Counted from the stretch's first letter, positions 11,041 through 22,301 are shown. The stretch is 64,000 nucleotides of DNA from Heterohyrax brucei (GCA_028571685.1 CM053143.1:159210329-159274328); one strand, 5' to 3'. Made by a program: numbers and translations. The notes: a model not told the origin generated them from the letters alone.

Positions 11041-11115
11041 AAAAAAAAAAAAAAACTAGTTGCTATCAGTTCCAACTCCTAGCAACCCAATAGCCTGTCA
11101 GAAATTGCTCTACTA
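11041..11115 (-). mobile_element. AfroSINE 3' fragment
   Basis: A run of A residues is followed by GTTGCTATCAGTTCCAACTC and AGCAACCCAATAGCC, then breaks off near TTGCTCTACTAT. Only the 3' third of the element is present. Confidence 0.6.
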
Positions 11116-11811
11116 TAATGTTAATTTGTCTTATTTTGCTAGAAAAGGATAGTTGTCAAATCACTGCCTCCTAATTTAAATCTCAGAAAGTCTCATGACT
11201 GCTGTTGGATGGAAGTAAAGTTATCAGTAGTCAGGCCAGAAGTAACCTGACATCAGCTGATTTCACTAAAGTGGAGAAAGTAGGATTCAAGTTAAGATTA
11301 ACCAGCAGTGGATCTCCTCTATTTCTCTTTCCTTTTTTCTGTTTAGAAGCATCATTGTCCCTGGCTTCTTCTATCCATATGCCTTTCTGGAATCAAAATG
11401 ATCTCCCCACAGAAAGACATTTCAGAAGAAACCTGGTGTTCAAATTTTTGTGAATTTTTGTTATTTTTTAAAATGACAAGTCCTCATGATGCCTGGTCAA
11501 GTATTTCTAGTCTATTTATCTGCATCTTAGGTAGTTAACTTACATATCAGTTTTCAGGTGTTATAGGGATATGATTTCTAGTTTCTTGATTTCAGAATTT
11601 GTAAGAGTTAAGCATTTAAAAGGCAAGATTCAAAAATTTGCAGGTTGGTGAATCAAAGAGGAGATTTATTCAGCACCATTAAGTCATATCTTTATGGATT
11701 TCGAACTAGAATGAACTCACATACAAAAATGAACTTCTTAAGATAATTCTTATTGACAAAGAACCTGACCATGACTTTCTTATCTTCACTTCCTTATCGT
11801 TAACAAAAGAG
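11116..11811. other. Unrecognised DNA
   Basis: No repeat recognised. An 82-codon plus frame at 11205-11453 lacks any recognisable feature. Confidence 0.4.
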
Positions 11812-12313
11812 TGGCTCAAAACAAAGGCAGAAATCCATCAATTCAATGGTCCAATGAAGTTTATTTGAAGACAAAGAGAGTGACATCTAAGCTGAGGGTG
11901 GCTCAGCCTACCACCTGGCTAGTGGGGCAAGTTTTTTTATAATCTTAAAGTTCTGAAGAGGTAGTGTGGGTAAGGGGATTTACGGTTTGATAAAGAAAGA
12001 GAAGAGTGGCAGCAAGAAATTCTGGTTAGAGGACTTATGGTCTGACAAGGAAAAAGTGTTGATTAGAAGGAGGAGAGAGTAAAGTTTGTTTATGTTCAAG
12101 ATTTAATGAGAGAAGAGCTTTGATTAGGAGAATAGGGGTGGCAGACATAAAGTTCTTTACGGTTTTGTGTTTATACCAGGTGGGACATACCAGGCTGTTT
12201 TCCACTAATGGAAAGATCTGATCATTGACTAAGATGACCTCCCTGAATTTTAGGGACAGAGTCTTCTCAGTAACTTCCCCAAATTTGGGGGACAGAGTCC
12301 CCTTACTTATTCA
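11812..12313 (-). mobile_element. Probable solo LTR, antisense
   Basis: The segment begins TGGCTCAAAAC and ends ACTTATTCA, so it is bounded by TG...CA. On the minus strand it holds a TATA-like TTATAAAAAAAC (about 11935-11946) and, about 70 bases downstream, AAATAAACTTC (a poly-A signal), in the order expected for U3-R-U5. No convincing target duplication is seen. The family is not recognised. Confidence 0.55.
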
Positions 12314-13002
12314 AAAATGTTTATGATTTCCACTATTCTATAACTATGAATGACATTCACACTTTTGTTTTCTCATTCGTTTACTTCAAATCTGTCTTCT
12401 AACTTGGTTAAACCTGGTAAGACACGTTTTAACAATTAGTTTAATATTTTATTTTACAATTAAAGATTTTTCACATACTTCATTCTTGTTTTATTCTGAT
12501 CAGTCCCTGTGCATCTAAGGTAAGTGAGAAGAGCTACCTATAATTACAGCTATTCAGGCTCCAATTTATGCAAAAATTGCCAGAGAGAGACACATCCATT
12601 AATCATGAAAATCAACAGGGAGGCTATAAAAGGCAAGAACATGTCTGTGAACAATAAAAATACTGTGTAATGGCCTGGCAGTTGAATCTTTCTGCCTACC
12701 CTCTCAATCAAAACTTACTTGTGAAAGCTAATGCCATCACAGCAGGACAGATGAGAGCCTTTAAATATTAAGAATGGAATTAATACCAGAGAATTCAGAA
12801 ATGAAGAGATAAATTTAAATTTAAATGCTGATTCTGTTCTTGGTCTTGAGCTATCTCATTTAAAGAAAAGTAGCACAAAAGTTAAGGAACATAATACTTC
12901 TTTTTCTTCCTCCGGAACACTCCACAAAGTCACAAATGCATTTGCTCTAAAAGTTCCTCTTTCTTCCTAGAGAGTTAAGTTACATTGTTGTCTTCCATTA
13001 AT
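12314..13002. other. Unrecognised AT-rich DNA
   Basis: No gene or identifiable repeat seen. Confidence 0.4.
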
Positions 13003-13164
13003 CAAAATAACGAAATCCGTTGCCTTCCCGTCAATTCCAACTCATAACAACTCTTTGGGACAGAGTACAACTACCCTATCTGGTTTCCAAAGAACAGATG
13101 GTGGATTCAAACTTCTGACCTTTTATTAGTAGCCTAGCTCTTTATACCACGCCACCAGTGTTTC
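13003..13164 (-). mobile_element. AfroSINE, short form, full length
   Basis: On the plus strand: CCCGTCAATTCCAACTCATA, TTGGGACAGAGTACAACTAC, GGTGGATTCAAACTTCTGAC and the head ACGCCACCAGTGTTTC. No clear target duplication. Confidence 0.88.
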
Positions 13165-13574
13165 TTTAGGGATGGCTGCATCAGATACTTGTAAGTCTAT
13201 TAAGGTTAAGTGAACTTTCAAAGGATAAACAGATATTTTGTCTAGGATTCAACCATGAAAGAGAAAGCCTACTGGTGAAAAGACAAAAAAATATAAAATC
13301 TTTCTCATATTGTTAAGAAATTGACATGAAACTAGCCCTTGATTGATTCAGCTTATGTGCCCTAGTCTATAAGACTGATGGCTGACCCTGTGGATGGTGT
13401 CAATCAGACCCTCTTTGTTTCTGAGTCTGTTTGGGTTCAACCCTTTCAGACAACAGTAGGAGACTGGAAGACATAAAGAAATAAAAGTAGTAATTTTTTT
13501 TTTTTTTCCTGGTTCTTTTTTGCCTCATTTGTGAGGGTTATGGGGGGAAAAAAATTCCTTCAAGAAAACAGCTT

Positions 13575-13723
13575 TGGGAAAGGAGACTGTTGGGAGGATG
13601 AGACATGTATGGAGCAGAGAGGAATAGGGAGAGCAGTGGAAGCTGCATATAGGTAGGCATGTAAATTTATATGGGAATGTACAATTTCACTCAGTCATAT
13701 TAAATAAAAAGGAAAGAAAAGAA
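13575..13723 (+). mobile_element. Extremely 5'-truncated L1 (149 bp) with 13-bp target duplication
   Basis: The insert is the last part of the L1 3' UTR seen antisense at 8536 and 33360: GTTGGGAGGATGAGACATGT, GGAAGCTGCATATAGGTAGG and CTCAGTCATATTAAAT, then an A-rich tail. A perfect AAGAAAACAGCTT flanks it at 13562-13574 and 13724-13736. Confidence 0.93.
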
Positions 13724-13736
13724 AAGAAAACAGCTT

Positions 13737-14125
13737 CTGACAAACTTTTTGAATGATTCCAGCTCTCACTGGGCTCTAATATACTCTCCAATCTCTTCTT
13801 CCTAGTCCACCCATCTCAAAGGTGGTAACCGTTCTGCTTTTGTAAGCCCTTCAGTACCACACTATGTGTCAATCATTCTCTTTGTGTTCCTTTCTCCTAT
13901 GTCCACTTCTGTAGAGTCACATTAAAATCTTCTTCCCTCCATCTGGCTGCAAAACCTCAATCTCTCTTAATTTAACCACTTTCTTCAACCCAGTTTCTCT
14001 TGTATTTTCATTGTCTCTTTGCCTTAATCTTTTATTCTGTATTATCATCAATCATAAATTGTTCATTTACTCATAACTCCATTGCTCCGTGTCTTCACTG
14101 AGCATTGATGAATACACTATTCTTT
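13737..14125. other. Unrecognised DNA, pyrimidine-rich
   Basis: Rich in CT on the plus strand. No gene or repeat is recognised. Confidence 0.4.
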
Positions 14126-14129
14126 GTTT

Positions 14130-14561
14130 TGTAATGGAAAATTTTAGCAGGCTTAACTGTTTCATTGTTTCAAGAAAACAACCCTCTCCCAACTTCATGG
14201 TTTCTTAAGAATGTTGCAGGCCCCCTCCCTTAGATGCTCCTGTTGATAACCAGTTGCTTAACTGCTTGTTGACCGACGTGTTAAACTGTAACTGACTTAC
14301 TGCGCTCCTAGAAGTGTTTACTCAACTTAATAAGTTTCTGGAAAATCCTATTTGCAGTTTTAGCCCCTAAATATCCAACCCCTTCCCTGACTCGGGGCCC
14401 AGCCTCTCTACTCCTGCGTGAGTCAGAAGCTGAGCCCCAGCGTGCTGGTTCTTTCAATAAAGCCTCTTGCTGTTTGCATCAAGCTGTGAACTTCGTGAGT
14501 GATTGGGGTTTGCGTCGTCGCCTGTGACTCGAGGAGGGGTCCCCCCCTCGGGAACCTTTCA
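14130..14561 (+). mobile_element. Young-looking solo LTR, gammaretrovirus-like, with 4-bp target duplication
   Basis: A 432-bp LTR starting TGTAATGGAAAATTTTAGCA and ending GGGAACCTTTCA, flanked on both sides by GTTT (14126-14129 and 14562-14565). A 4-bp duplication is normal for gammaretrovirus-type ERVs. A TATA-like CTAAATAT lies at 14367-14374. The poly-A signal AATAAA lies at 14456-14461, followed by a GT-rich U5 (GGGGTTTGCGTCGTCG). Many intact CpGs remain (GACCGACG, GCGTCGTCGCC, ACTCGAGG), so it inserted late compared with its neighbours. No internal region remains, so it arose by LTR-LTR recombination. Confidence 0.92.
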
Positions 14562-14705
14562 GTTTCAGGACAGCTTGATGTGGTGGGAATATAACACAAC
14601 CATACTAGAAACAGTCCTGTTCACCTTTACGGAATTGCTTGGAGACTAAGTAAGTTAACATAAGTGAAAATGCTTTGAACATTTCAAGGCATATCTGAGC
14701 ATTAA

Positions 14706-14875
14706 AAAAATAAATACATAAATTTCTGTCAAATTAATTCTGACTTGTAGCAGCCCTGTAGGACAGAGAAGAACTGCTCTATCAGATTTTCAAAGAGTAC
14801 TTTGTAGATTCAAATTGCCAACACTTTGATTAGTAGCTGTAGCACTCAGCCACTCACAATGCCACTAGGGTTTCC
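14706..14875 (-). mobile_element. AfroSINE, short form
   Basis: After an A-rich tail come TCAAATTAATTCTGACTTGT, GTAGGACAGAGAAGAACTGC and the head GCCACTAGGGTTTCC. A 6-bp GAGCAT at 14697-14702 and 14880-14885 is a weak target duplication candidate. Confidence 0.85.
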
Positions 14876-14985
14876 TTTGGAGCATGACGTATTATTATTT
14901 TCCTAACTAGAAAATAAAAAGAAAGGAAGGAAGAAAGAAGGAAATGCCTGTTGCTGTTGATTCTATTCCATTTCATGGCAATGGT

Positions 14986-16770
14986 GAGTGAAAAATAATT
15001 TCAGGAGAATAAACTGAAAGTTAGTATTTGTAGTAATCTCTATTATCATCTCTACCAAAATGATCTTACATTTCATGTTTGAGCAGCTTCTCATTGACCT
15101 CTGGAAATTTTTGATAGCTTCCATTAAATTAGTTTTTTTACCAATCAGTATTTATAAAATATATGATTTTGTAAAGAGAGGAAATGTTAAGGCTGTTTGC
15201 CGTTTGTGGTTACAATTGCAATAAAACATGCATTTCCACCTGTTTTGTAGGTAAGGTCACCATTGCACTTTTTAACTTCTATTTTCATACCAGGATTGCA
15301 AGGTAATAAGACAAGTAAATGTCTTCCCTCCCCTCCCCAAATACACAAATCTGCACTATGAAAATGCATTACTTTTGTGTATCTTTGAATGAAATAGGAC
15401 AAGGACTCTGTTTTGTTTGAGTGATATGTATATATATTTATAAGCATAAAGGCATGTCTATACAAATTTCTTTCTATGGAAAGTGACGTCCTCCATATCT
15501 TTTATTCAGTGTACTTGTCCTAAAGAGAGATATTTCTAAAATCCAATTTCAAACGCTTTTTTTTCCTTAGAAGAATGCAGTCAATAATCAAAATGCATAT
15601 CTAAGTGACTCTATAATTCCCATTTCATAAGCCATCTTTATTTTAAACATAGAATGATTCTGTCCTCCTTTTTTAAGGATATATTAAAGTTTTCCCCATC
15701 ACACCTCGCCTACTTTATCTCTCCGTTTCTACATTCAGTGACACATAATCAAGTTGAAAACATCTTTACCACAAGATCTTTAACAAAGAAAGGTAATCTT
15801 CAATAACTTTACATTGAAGTGTTGTACTTTATCATGTCATCAAAAGATGTATTTAAAAGTTAAGTCTTGTTTAAATGAGAATATCATTTTTAAAATTCCA
15901 CTAACATCTTCCGGAATCACGAATAGTAAGGAAACAATTAGTCAAAAATCTACAGAGTCCCTAGAGTTAAAACCAGTGAACACAAAGCTTCAGTCTGGCA
16001 TTAACAAAGCGTAAAGTTACCACTTCATTGAATTTTCAATGATATCTTTTTTCCATCTCAAAAGTTCAATGTCCAACGTCACAACAGAGCCAGTATCTTA
16101 TTTTGTATTCATTATCTGAAAGAAATAGTGATAATTACCTGCATCCACTGAGATGTCTACTAATCATAAGCACCAAGACTAGGATGCTGATGTTAAAATA
16201 TATTGTACTTAAGGTGAGATATTTCTAAAATCCAATTGCAAACATTTGTCTCCCTTAGAAAAATGTTAGTAAGACCTACTATGAATAGAAGTTACTAATT
16301 ACTTGATGGACAATTGTAGCTTAGCGATGACTCATTGTTTAAGAAATGGCATACTATTTCTTAAACTTTTAACTTACTTTTTGAGAAATGTCAAGCTCTC
16401 TCCAAGCTTTTGATATGAAATGATGTGATCAGATAGTCTCAAACTTATATAATCATAATAGCATAAAATTATTTTTCTTCATTTACTTAAATTATCATTT
16501 TGAACAAAATTTCAATGAGACATACAAGGTTACATTCACTTTGTGATTAATGAGTGAAAATAAGATTCAAAGGATATTTGGTATGTACGGTACTTGGCTC
16601 TTGGCAATGCAGAAGAACTTGAGCCAAGTGCTAGATCAATGACTAAAGATAGTAATTCTTGGGAGGACAGAAACAAAACAAAAACACTGTATAAAATAGA
16701 ACCTTCAGCCATCCAGAAATGTTCCCATTCTTTTACAGTGCTCAAAAGCTTATCTAATATTTCCTTTAGC
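14986..16770. other. Unrecognised AT-rich DNA with a small dispersed duplication
   Basis: A ~50-bp segment around GATATTTCTAAAATCCAATT occurs at 15525-15581 and again, diverged, at 16215-16265. A few bases near 14945 recall a SINE tail. No gene is supported. Open frames of 66-92 codons on both strands have no motif. Confidence 0.4.
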
Positions 16771-16930
16771 TCCAGCAACCCTTGTGGCATCATGGTTAAA
16801 TGCTGCTTCTGCTAACCAAAAGGTTGGCAGTTCGAATCTGCCAGGTGCTCTTTCAAAACTCTATGAGGTAATTGTATTCTGGCCTGTAGGGTTGCTATAA
16901 GTCAGAATCAATGGATAGTGATGGTTTTTT
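16771..16930 (+). mobile_element. AfroSINE, short form, full length
   Basis: Head CAGCAACCCTTGTGGCATCA, box B GCAGTTCGAATCTGCC, then CTATGAGGTAATTGTATTC and a tail CAATGGATAGTGATGGTTTT. The CpG inside box B is retained. Confidence 0.9.
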
Positions 16931-17357
16931 CAATCTCATGTTTTTCTACCCATTTTCCTTGTGCTTGATAGTTTGCAACAAATGACAGTGTATACTGTAT
17001 ATTATTTTAGTACAGTTCACACAGAATTTACTTTCTGTAATATCTCCACATTGCTTTTACTAATATTAACTAAAAAGTGAATGATAAAATCCTTTGCAAC
17101 TGATATTTTGATAAATAATTTATTAAAACATAATTTTGTATATGAACACAGATGTTAACATAGTCATAAAGACTGGCATTCTTATAGAAAGATGGTGATG
17201 TAATTAAGGCTGGGTTTATTCCATTCATTCATTAAGCTGTCATTTTTATTTTTATTTTTTACTGTGGCAAATGTAAAGCTAACAATACATTTAAATTTTT
17301 ACCAAGCTTTATGTGTATAGTTGAGTGATATTAATTATGTTTGTCATTTAGTGAACA
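16931..17357. other. Unrecognised AT-rich DNA
   Basis: No feature supported between the SINE and the LTR. Confidence 0.4.
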
Positions 17358-17362
17358 CTTGC

Positions 17363-17887
17363 TGTCATGGATTGAATTGTGTCCCCCCAAAAACAGGTGT
17401 AGCTATGTGGCTGGGCCATGATTCCCAATTATTTTATGATTGTCCTCCATTTTATGATTTTTCTAAACTGTATGTTAAAGGATTAGGGTGGGGCTGTAAA
17501 TCCCTTCACAGGATTACCTCCCTGCTCCACTGTAAAGGGAGTTTCCCTGGAGCATGGCTTGCCTCACCTTTAATTCTTTCATCTTACAAGAGATAAAAGG
17601 ACAGAGAAGCAGGCAGAGAATTGGGAACCTCACACCATCAAGAAAGCAGCACTGGGAGAAGAGGACGACCTTCAGACCTGAGGTTCCTGCTCTAAGATGC
17701 TAGCTAGACAAAAGCTGATGCAATATCTGACTTTTCTCCAGAGCCAACAAGGGGGAATGCCTTCCCCTGGAGCGGACACCTGAATATAGACTTGCAGCCT
17801 ACTGGACTGTGTAAGAATAAACCTTCCTTTGTCAAAGCCATCCACTCTGTGGTATCTCTGTTAGAGCAGCCCTAGCTGACTAGAACA
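17363..17887 (+). mobile_element. Solo LTR, MaLR/ERVL-like family 1, sense, with 5-bp target duplication
   Basis: A complete 525-bp LTR starting TGTCATGGATTGAATTGTGT, a start typical of MaLR-type LTRs, and ending CTGACTAGAACA. CTTGC flanks it at 17358-17362 and 17888-17892. Five bases is the usual duplication for ERVL/MaLR. GAGATAAAAGG near 17590 is TATA-like. The poly-A signal AATAAA lies at 17816-17821. It is the reference copy for the antisense relatives at 4469 and 45481. Confidence 0.93.
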
Positions 17888-17892
17888 CTTGC

Positions 17893-18589
17893 AATGGTCC
17901 AGGATAAGGACAGACACCAGGAATACCTGGATACGCAACACATGTTCAAGCCCTCGGAAGATGTACTTTGCACAGGAAACACTGGCATGCGAGGTGTCCC
18001 ACACTGCCTTGTATGTACCAAGAGTGATATAAACTTAATTTTTATAGTGGCCATGGCATGTTGCCACATCAATAAAGCAATGTTCATAGTATGTTTACAG
18101 AGCACTGTGAAAAAGAAATATCAATATACATATAGCTATACATCAGGCAAGTGCAGAAACAAAAGAACGTGGCTTATAACATGTAAAGCAGGTAGGAATA
18201 TTTGCTCACTTAGACAAAAGCAAAATGAAGTGACTCCCTCTCACTACCCAACACCCCCAAAGAAAGACTTGTTTCTTTAGATTAGCTTTTAGCATAGATT
18301 TGTGAGTATCAACTCTTCATAATTCTGCATTTATTTTTAAATGGTCCTGCATGATTTAAGCTATTCCTCTGTGGCTTCTGGATATTATCTTGAGTTGGTT
18401 ATATCATTATTGTTTTTCTTAGTTAAGTTTCTTTCCAGAAAGTGTTAACAACTGTGGCAAGTAGAGGAAGATGTACATTTGAGAGGAAGAAAAGAAAAGA
18501 AAACAAAACTTCATAGCTATGGTTTTAAGATAGGGTCTTCCTTACCCTTTTATACTGTTCTTTTCTTTTCCAGCTACCTTGGAGCAAGA
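17893..18589. other. Unrecognised DNA with a 128-codon open frame
   Basis: A plus-strand frame of 128 codons (17894-18280) begins at the LTR's 3' target duplication. Its translation has no recognisable domain, signal peptide or repeat. It is most likely chance. Confidence 0.35.
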
Positions 18590-19136
18590 AAGAAAGGCTT
18601 CTAGCATCTGAACCACAATCAACATGGATGGAAACAACAGTTAAGTAATTAAGCAATTCATTGCCTTGGGCATAACTGCTGCAGAAAGACCTCTTTAAAG
18701 TGTTAAAAAGTAATGACGCCTCTTTGAATACCTGACCCAGTGATGGTATTCTCAATTGTCTCATATACAAGGAAAAGCTGTGTAATGAATAAGAAAAACC
18801 AAAGATAAATTCATGCCTTTGAATTGTGATATTAGCAAAGAATATTGGACATAGTATGGACAGACAAAACAATGAACCAGTCTGTCCTGGATGACATGCA
18901 ACCAGCATGTCCTTAGAAGCAAGAATGACAAAACTATGTCTCACATACTTTGGACATATTATCAGGAGATATTAGCTCCTGGAGAAGGATGTCATAGTTG
19001 GAAGAGGGTCAGCAAAAAAAGAGTATGGTCCTCAATGAAATAGAATAAAATGGTGGCTGCAACAATGGGCTCAAGTGTAAGAACTGTCATGAGGATGGTG
19101 CAGGATTGGGCAGTGTTTTGTTGGGTTGTAAAGAGC
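18590..19136 (+). mobile_element. RTE-type LINE, 3' end, sense
   Basis: Order and wording match the RTE 3' end: TTTGAATTGTGATATTAGC, ACATACTTTGGACATATTATC, CTCCTGGAGAAGGATGTCAT, GGTGGCTGCAACAATGGGCT and GGGCAGTGTTTTGTT. The coding frame (C-terminal part of the reverse transcriptase ORF) is destroyed. The LTR that follows begins just where the RTE tail should continue. Confidence 0.8.
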
Positions 19137-19549
19137 TGTTAGTGGGTATGGGACAGGATTTAATGAAGGTCAACCGGGTTGCTAAACTACACTCCATTCT
19201 CTGTCTTATCATTCTTGAAACTGGATCAACAGACTTGCATTCTTTTTCCTGCCTGTGGGGTAGCAGATCAATTATTTCAAGCCTTCGGGGAGGTAATGAT
19301 ATTTTGGGTAATTTACATTGTTTGATAACATATAAAGGGATCTCGTGAGTCCCTGTTCTACCCTATAACAAAGTTTGACACTTTCCAGATGCAAATCCCT
19401 TTGTAATCTACCTATAAAAGCCACTGGAATTGTAACCCAAGTGGAACAGTCTTGGAGATACCATTCTCAGTGTTCCCCAAATTTGCACGCTCATCTGTTA
19501 ATAAAGCCTGCTTGAATCTTTCCTGTCTGTGGGTTTGGCTGCAGTAACA
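19137..19549 (+). mobile_element. Probable solo LTR, sense
   Basis: Bounded by TGTTAGTGGG and GCAGTAACA (TG...CA). CTATAAAAG at 19412-19420 is a good TATA box, and AATAAA at 19500-19505 a poly-A signal, followed by a GT-rich stretch. Spacing fits an ERV LTR. Only three flanking bases (AGC) repeat, so the exact ends are uncertain. Confidence 0.55.
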
Positions 19550-19771
19550 AGCAGAATGAACTTGCTTTGCTTCAGCAACAGAGTCATTGTGAATGGAAAG
19601 AGACTTGGAGATATCTAATAACAATGTGTGTGTATTTATGAATTCAATTTGTATCCTCATAGATCCATATTTAATAGATATAAGACTTTTAAAACTTGAC
19701 ATGCCTATATTCTGTAAATGTGAATGGAGATAATTTAGTTTTTTTCTGAAAATGTTTATGTCTTCATTCAC

Positions 19772-19952
19772 ATTGGAATCCATGGTGGCAGAGCTACCAT
19801 GGTTAAGAGCTACAGCTGCTAACAAAAAGGTCAGCAGTTCAAATCCACCAGGTGCCACTTGGAGACACATGAGGAAGCTCTACTCTGTCCTATAGGATTG
19901 CTGTGAGTAAGAATCCATATGATGCCAATGGTTTTGTTTATTTATTTATTTT
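19772..19952 (+). mobile_element. AfroSINE, short form, full length
   Basis: Head GGAATCCATGGTGGCAGAGC, box B CAGTTCAAATCCACC, TCTACTCTGTCCTATAGGAT and GATGCCAATGGTTTTG with a TTTA-rich tail. Similar CTTCAT motifs lie at both sides. Confidence 0.9.
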
Positions 19953-19975
19953 TGGTTCCTTCATGTGAGAACAGC

Positions 19976-20070
19976 CTGATGTATGTATGTATACATATGT
20001 ATATGTATGTATATATATGTATATGTATGTATATATATGTGCATATGTATGTATATATATGTATATATAT
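19976..20070. repeat. (TATG)/(TA) compound microsatellite
   Basis: About 95 bp of interrupted TATG, TATA and TACA units. It produces a spurious tyrosine/isoleucine/methionine-rich open frame. Confidence 0.95.
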
Positions 20071-20093
20071 CCCAAAGCCAAGTGCTGTCGAGG
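20071..20093 (-). mobile_element. Ultrashort TTGGC-type SINE tail at microsatellite edge
   Basis: On the minus strand it reads CTCGACAGCACTTGGCTTTG, the core of the ultrashort insertions. The flanks are TA-rich, so a target duplication cannot be recognised. Confidence 0.55.
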
Positions 20094-20100
20094 ATGTATA

Positions 20101-20410
20101 AGATATAAAAATTTAACTCAAACATACAAACAGCAACTATTGTTTTTATTTTAGCCAGGATTGAGCAATATTGCTGTTATTTCACTCACTTGTTCATGTG
20201 CAATAAAAACACAAAGAGTAGAAATCATTCTGTTGGTTTCAGAAAATAGTGGAACAGAGAATAACCATGACGTTCTTTCTTTTTCCAGTAAATTCTATAA
20301 AGCTAAACTGTGGGTACAATAATACAGAATCGTAAATAACTTTCTCATGTCCATTATTTTTATTTCATAAAAACAATGTAGTTCTAATCTGCAAATTATT
20401 ATTCTGAGTG
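20101..20410. other. Unrecognised DNA
   Basis: No repeat or gene seen between the microsatellite and the RTE copy. Confidence 0.4.
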
Positions 20411-20413
20411 AAA

Positions 20414-21182
20414 CTGTTGTTGTGAGGTGCAATCACAGTAACTCCGTGAACAACAGAATGAAACACTATCTGGTTTTGCATCATGGCCATTGTTGCTTTT
20501 ATGCTTAAGCCCACTGTTGTAGGCACTGTGCCAGTAAATCTTTTGGAGGATCTTCATCTTTTTTACTGACTTTCTGCTTTACCAAGCATGATATCCTTCT
20601 CCACGGACTGATCTCTCCTGAAACATGTCCAAAGTATGCAAGACACAGTCTTGCCATCTTTGCTTCCAAGGAACACTCTGGCTTTACCTCTTTCAGAACA
20701 GACATGTTTGTTCTTTGATAGTCCATGGTGTGTTCAATGTTCTCCAACACCACAATTCAAAGCTGTTGATTCTTCTTCTGTCTTTGTTACTCATTGTCTA
20801 GCTTTCATGTGCATGTGATTCAAGTGAAAATACCATGGCTTGGGTCAGACACACTTAAGTCTTCACACTTTACTTTTCACCACTTTAAAGAGGTTTTGTA
20901 GCACATTTTCCCAAGGCAGTGTGTCTTTTGATTTCTTGACTGCTGTTTCCATCGGTATTGGTTGTGGACCTAGGTAAAAAGAAATCCTTGGCACCTTCAA
21001 TCCTTTCTCTGTCTATCATAGTGTTGTTTACTCATCCGGTTGTAAGGATTTTTGTTTTCTTGACATTAAAGTGCAACACCTACTGAAAGCTTTTATCTTT
21101 GATCTTTATCAGTGTTTCAAATGGTCTTCACTTCCAACAAGCAAGGTTGTGTCATCTATATAATGCAGGTTACTAGGGAGAC
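20414..21182 (-). mobile_element. RTE-type LINE, antisense, left part (interrupted by provirus)
   Basis: The plus strand reads the reverse complement of the RTE 3' end and RT C-terminal region: CTTTACCAAGCATGATATCC, ATTTCTTGACTGCTGTTTCC and GCAAGGTTGTGTCATCTATA. On the minus strand a decayed 82-codon frame (20505-20753) keeps YFGHV, as in RTE proteins. The element stops at the provirus border and resumes at 26557. Confidence 0.88.
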
Positions 21183-21489
21183 TGTTATAGGAAATCAACC
21201 AACACCCAAGGAGAGAAGAAGCAGCCATTTATTGAAGCAATCCCAGCAGGCTAGCTGGGGCTTACAGACCTCCAATGACTGGCCCCAGTGGGGAAGTGCA
21301 GAAGGCTTTTATGGCCAAGGCATGGTTAGAGATGGTGTGCGAGACAGGATAAGAAAGTGGGAAGAAAAGGTGTAAGGCAGGGGGTCATGGGCAGAACTGG
21401 GCTGGGGAAGGAAAGGGGGCTGGGAGCAGCTGGGGTGGTGAGGCATGTTACAGTTTGGGGAAGTTTCTTTCTGGGATTTTTCTTTCACA
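21183..21489 (-). mobile_element. 3' LTR of the provirus
   Basis: A 307-bp copy starting TGTTATAGGAAATCAACC and ending TTTCTTTCACA on the plus strand. On the minus strand TTCAATAAATGG gives a poly-A signal near 21228. By eye it differs from the other LTR at roughly one base in seven, so the insertion is old. Confidence 0.9.
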
Positions 21490-21499
21490 TTCCCCCTTT
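21490..21499 (-). promoter_or_regulatory. Polypurine tract
   Basis: On the minus strand AAAGGGGGAA directly precedes the TG of the 3' LTR. In retroviruses this tract primes plus-strand synthesis, and its position here fixes the LTR border. Confidence 0.85.
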
Positions 21500-21706
21500 G
21501 ATAACCCCTCTTTAATGACATAGAGGGAGGGGTATCACACAGACTGTTCCTGGTATAGACACCAGTATCCCTAGAGTCTTAGTATCTGGGAGGTGGTCTG
21601 GTAGACTAGGGTTTGCTTCAGGGTCTGGGATAGGAACCAGAACACGCAAGGTAGGACAAACATTGTATAAAACAACAGTCTACAAACAATTACTAGTAGG
21701 TATAGT

Positions 21707-21740
21707 TGGCTCCGACTCGACGGCACTTGGCTTGGCTGGC
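21707..21740 (+). mobile_element. Ultrashort TTGGC-tailed insertion (34 bp) in the provirus
   Basis: The insert contains CTCCGACTCGACGGCACTT and a tail of TGGCTTGGCTGGC. ATAGT at 21702-21706 and 21741-21745 is a short target duplication. It must be younger than the provirus. CpGs are intact while the provirus itself is badly decayed. Confidence 0.75.
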
Positions 21741-22301
21741 ATAGTCAGCCTAGGTTGGGAGTCTTGAAAATATTTCTTTAAATTTTGTCCTGAAGAAACC
21801 TTCCTGCTATTAGAGGAACTGTGATGTTCTCTTAACTGTGTAGTTTTTCAGGTCCCTGGGCAAGGTGGGTGGACATTATCTGACTCAGTCTTCTGGGCAG
21901 GATCTAAAAAAAAACACTTGAGTCTCCCGGTTAGTTTCAGCATGAGAGATCAGGTAAGGATTTTCAATCAAAATTCTACTATTATTAGCACTTTCATTTC
22001 CCATAGAAGTAATTCTCCTGGTCAGTAGCATGTTTTCACTATAACCCTTGAAAGACTTTATACTCAAAATTTTTATGGGAAAATGGGTGGAGGTCTCTTC
22101 TTCCTTATCTGCTTCACACTGAGTAAGGGCATAGTTCTGCCTATCTGAGTAGAAACTTCTCCTTGACAGTCATTTATAATGGCCAGGATAACAATTAATG
22201 CATATCAGTTAGGGCCCATGAACATTATTTTATTTGGAATTGTAGTCTGAGAGATAATAAGTTGTCCTGGAAACCCAAACTGGAGTTACCTAGTTTTATA
22301 T

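Noticed and set aside
14945..14985. AfroSINE 3' fragment
   Set aside because: GCCTGTTGCTGTTGATTCTA loosely resembles the antisense tail, but too few bases match to support a call.
17894..18280. 128-codon plus-strand open frame after the LTR
   Set aside because: It starts in the LTR's target duplication and has no domain, signal peptide or similarity that I can recognise. Chance is more likely.
19412..19870. 152-codon minus-strand open frame
   Set aside because: It spans the antisense of an LTR and of an AfroSINE. Its first residues (GGFELLTFLLAAVALNH) are the familiar antisense SINE translation.
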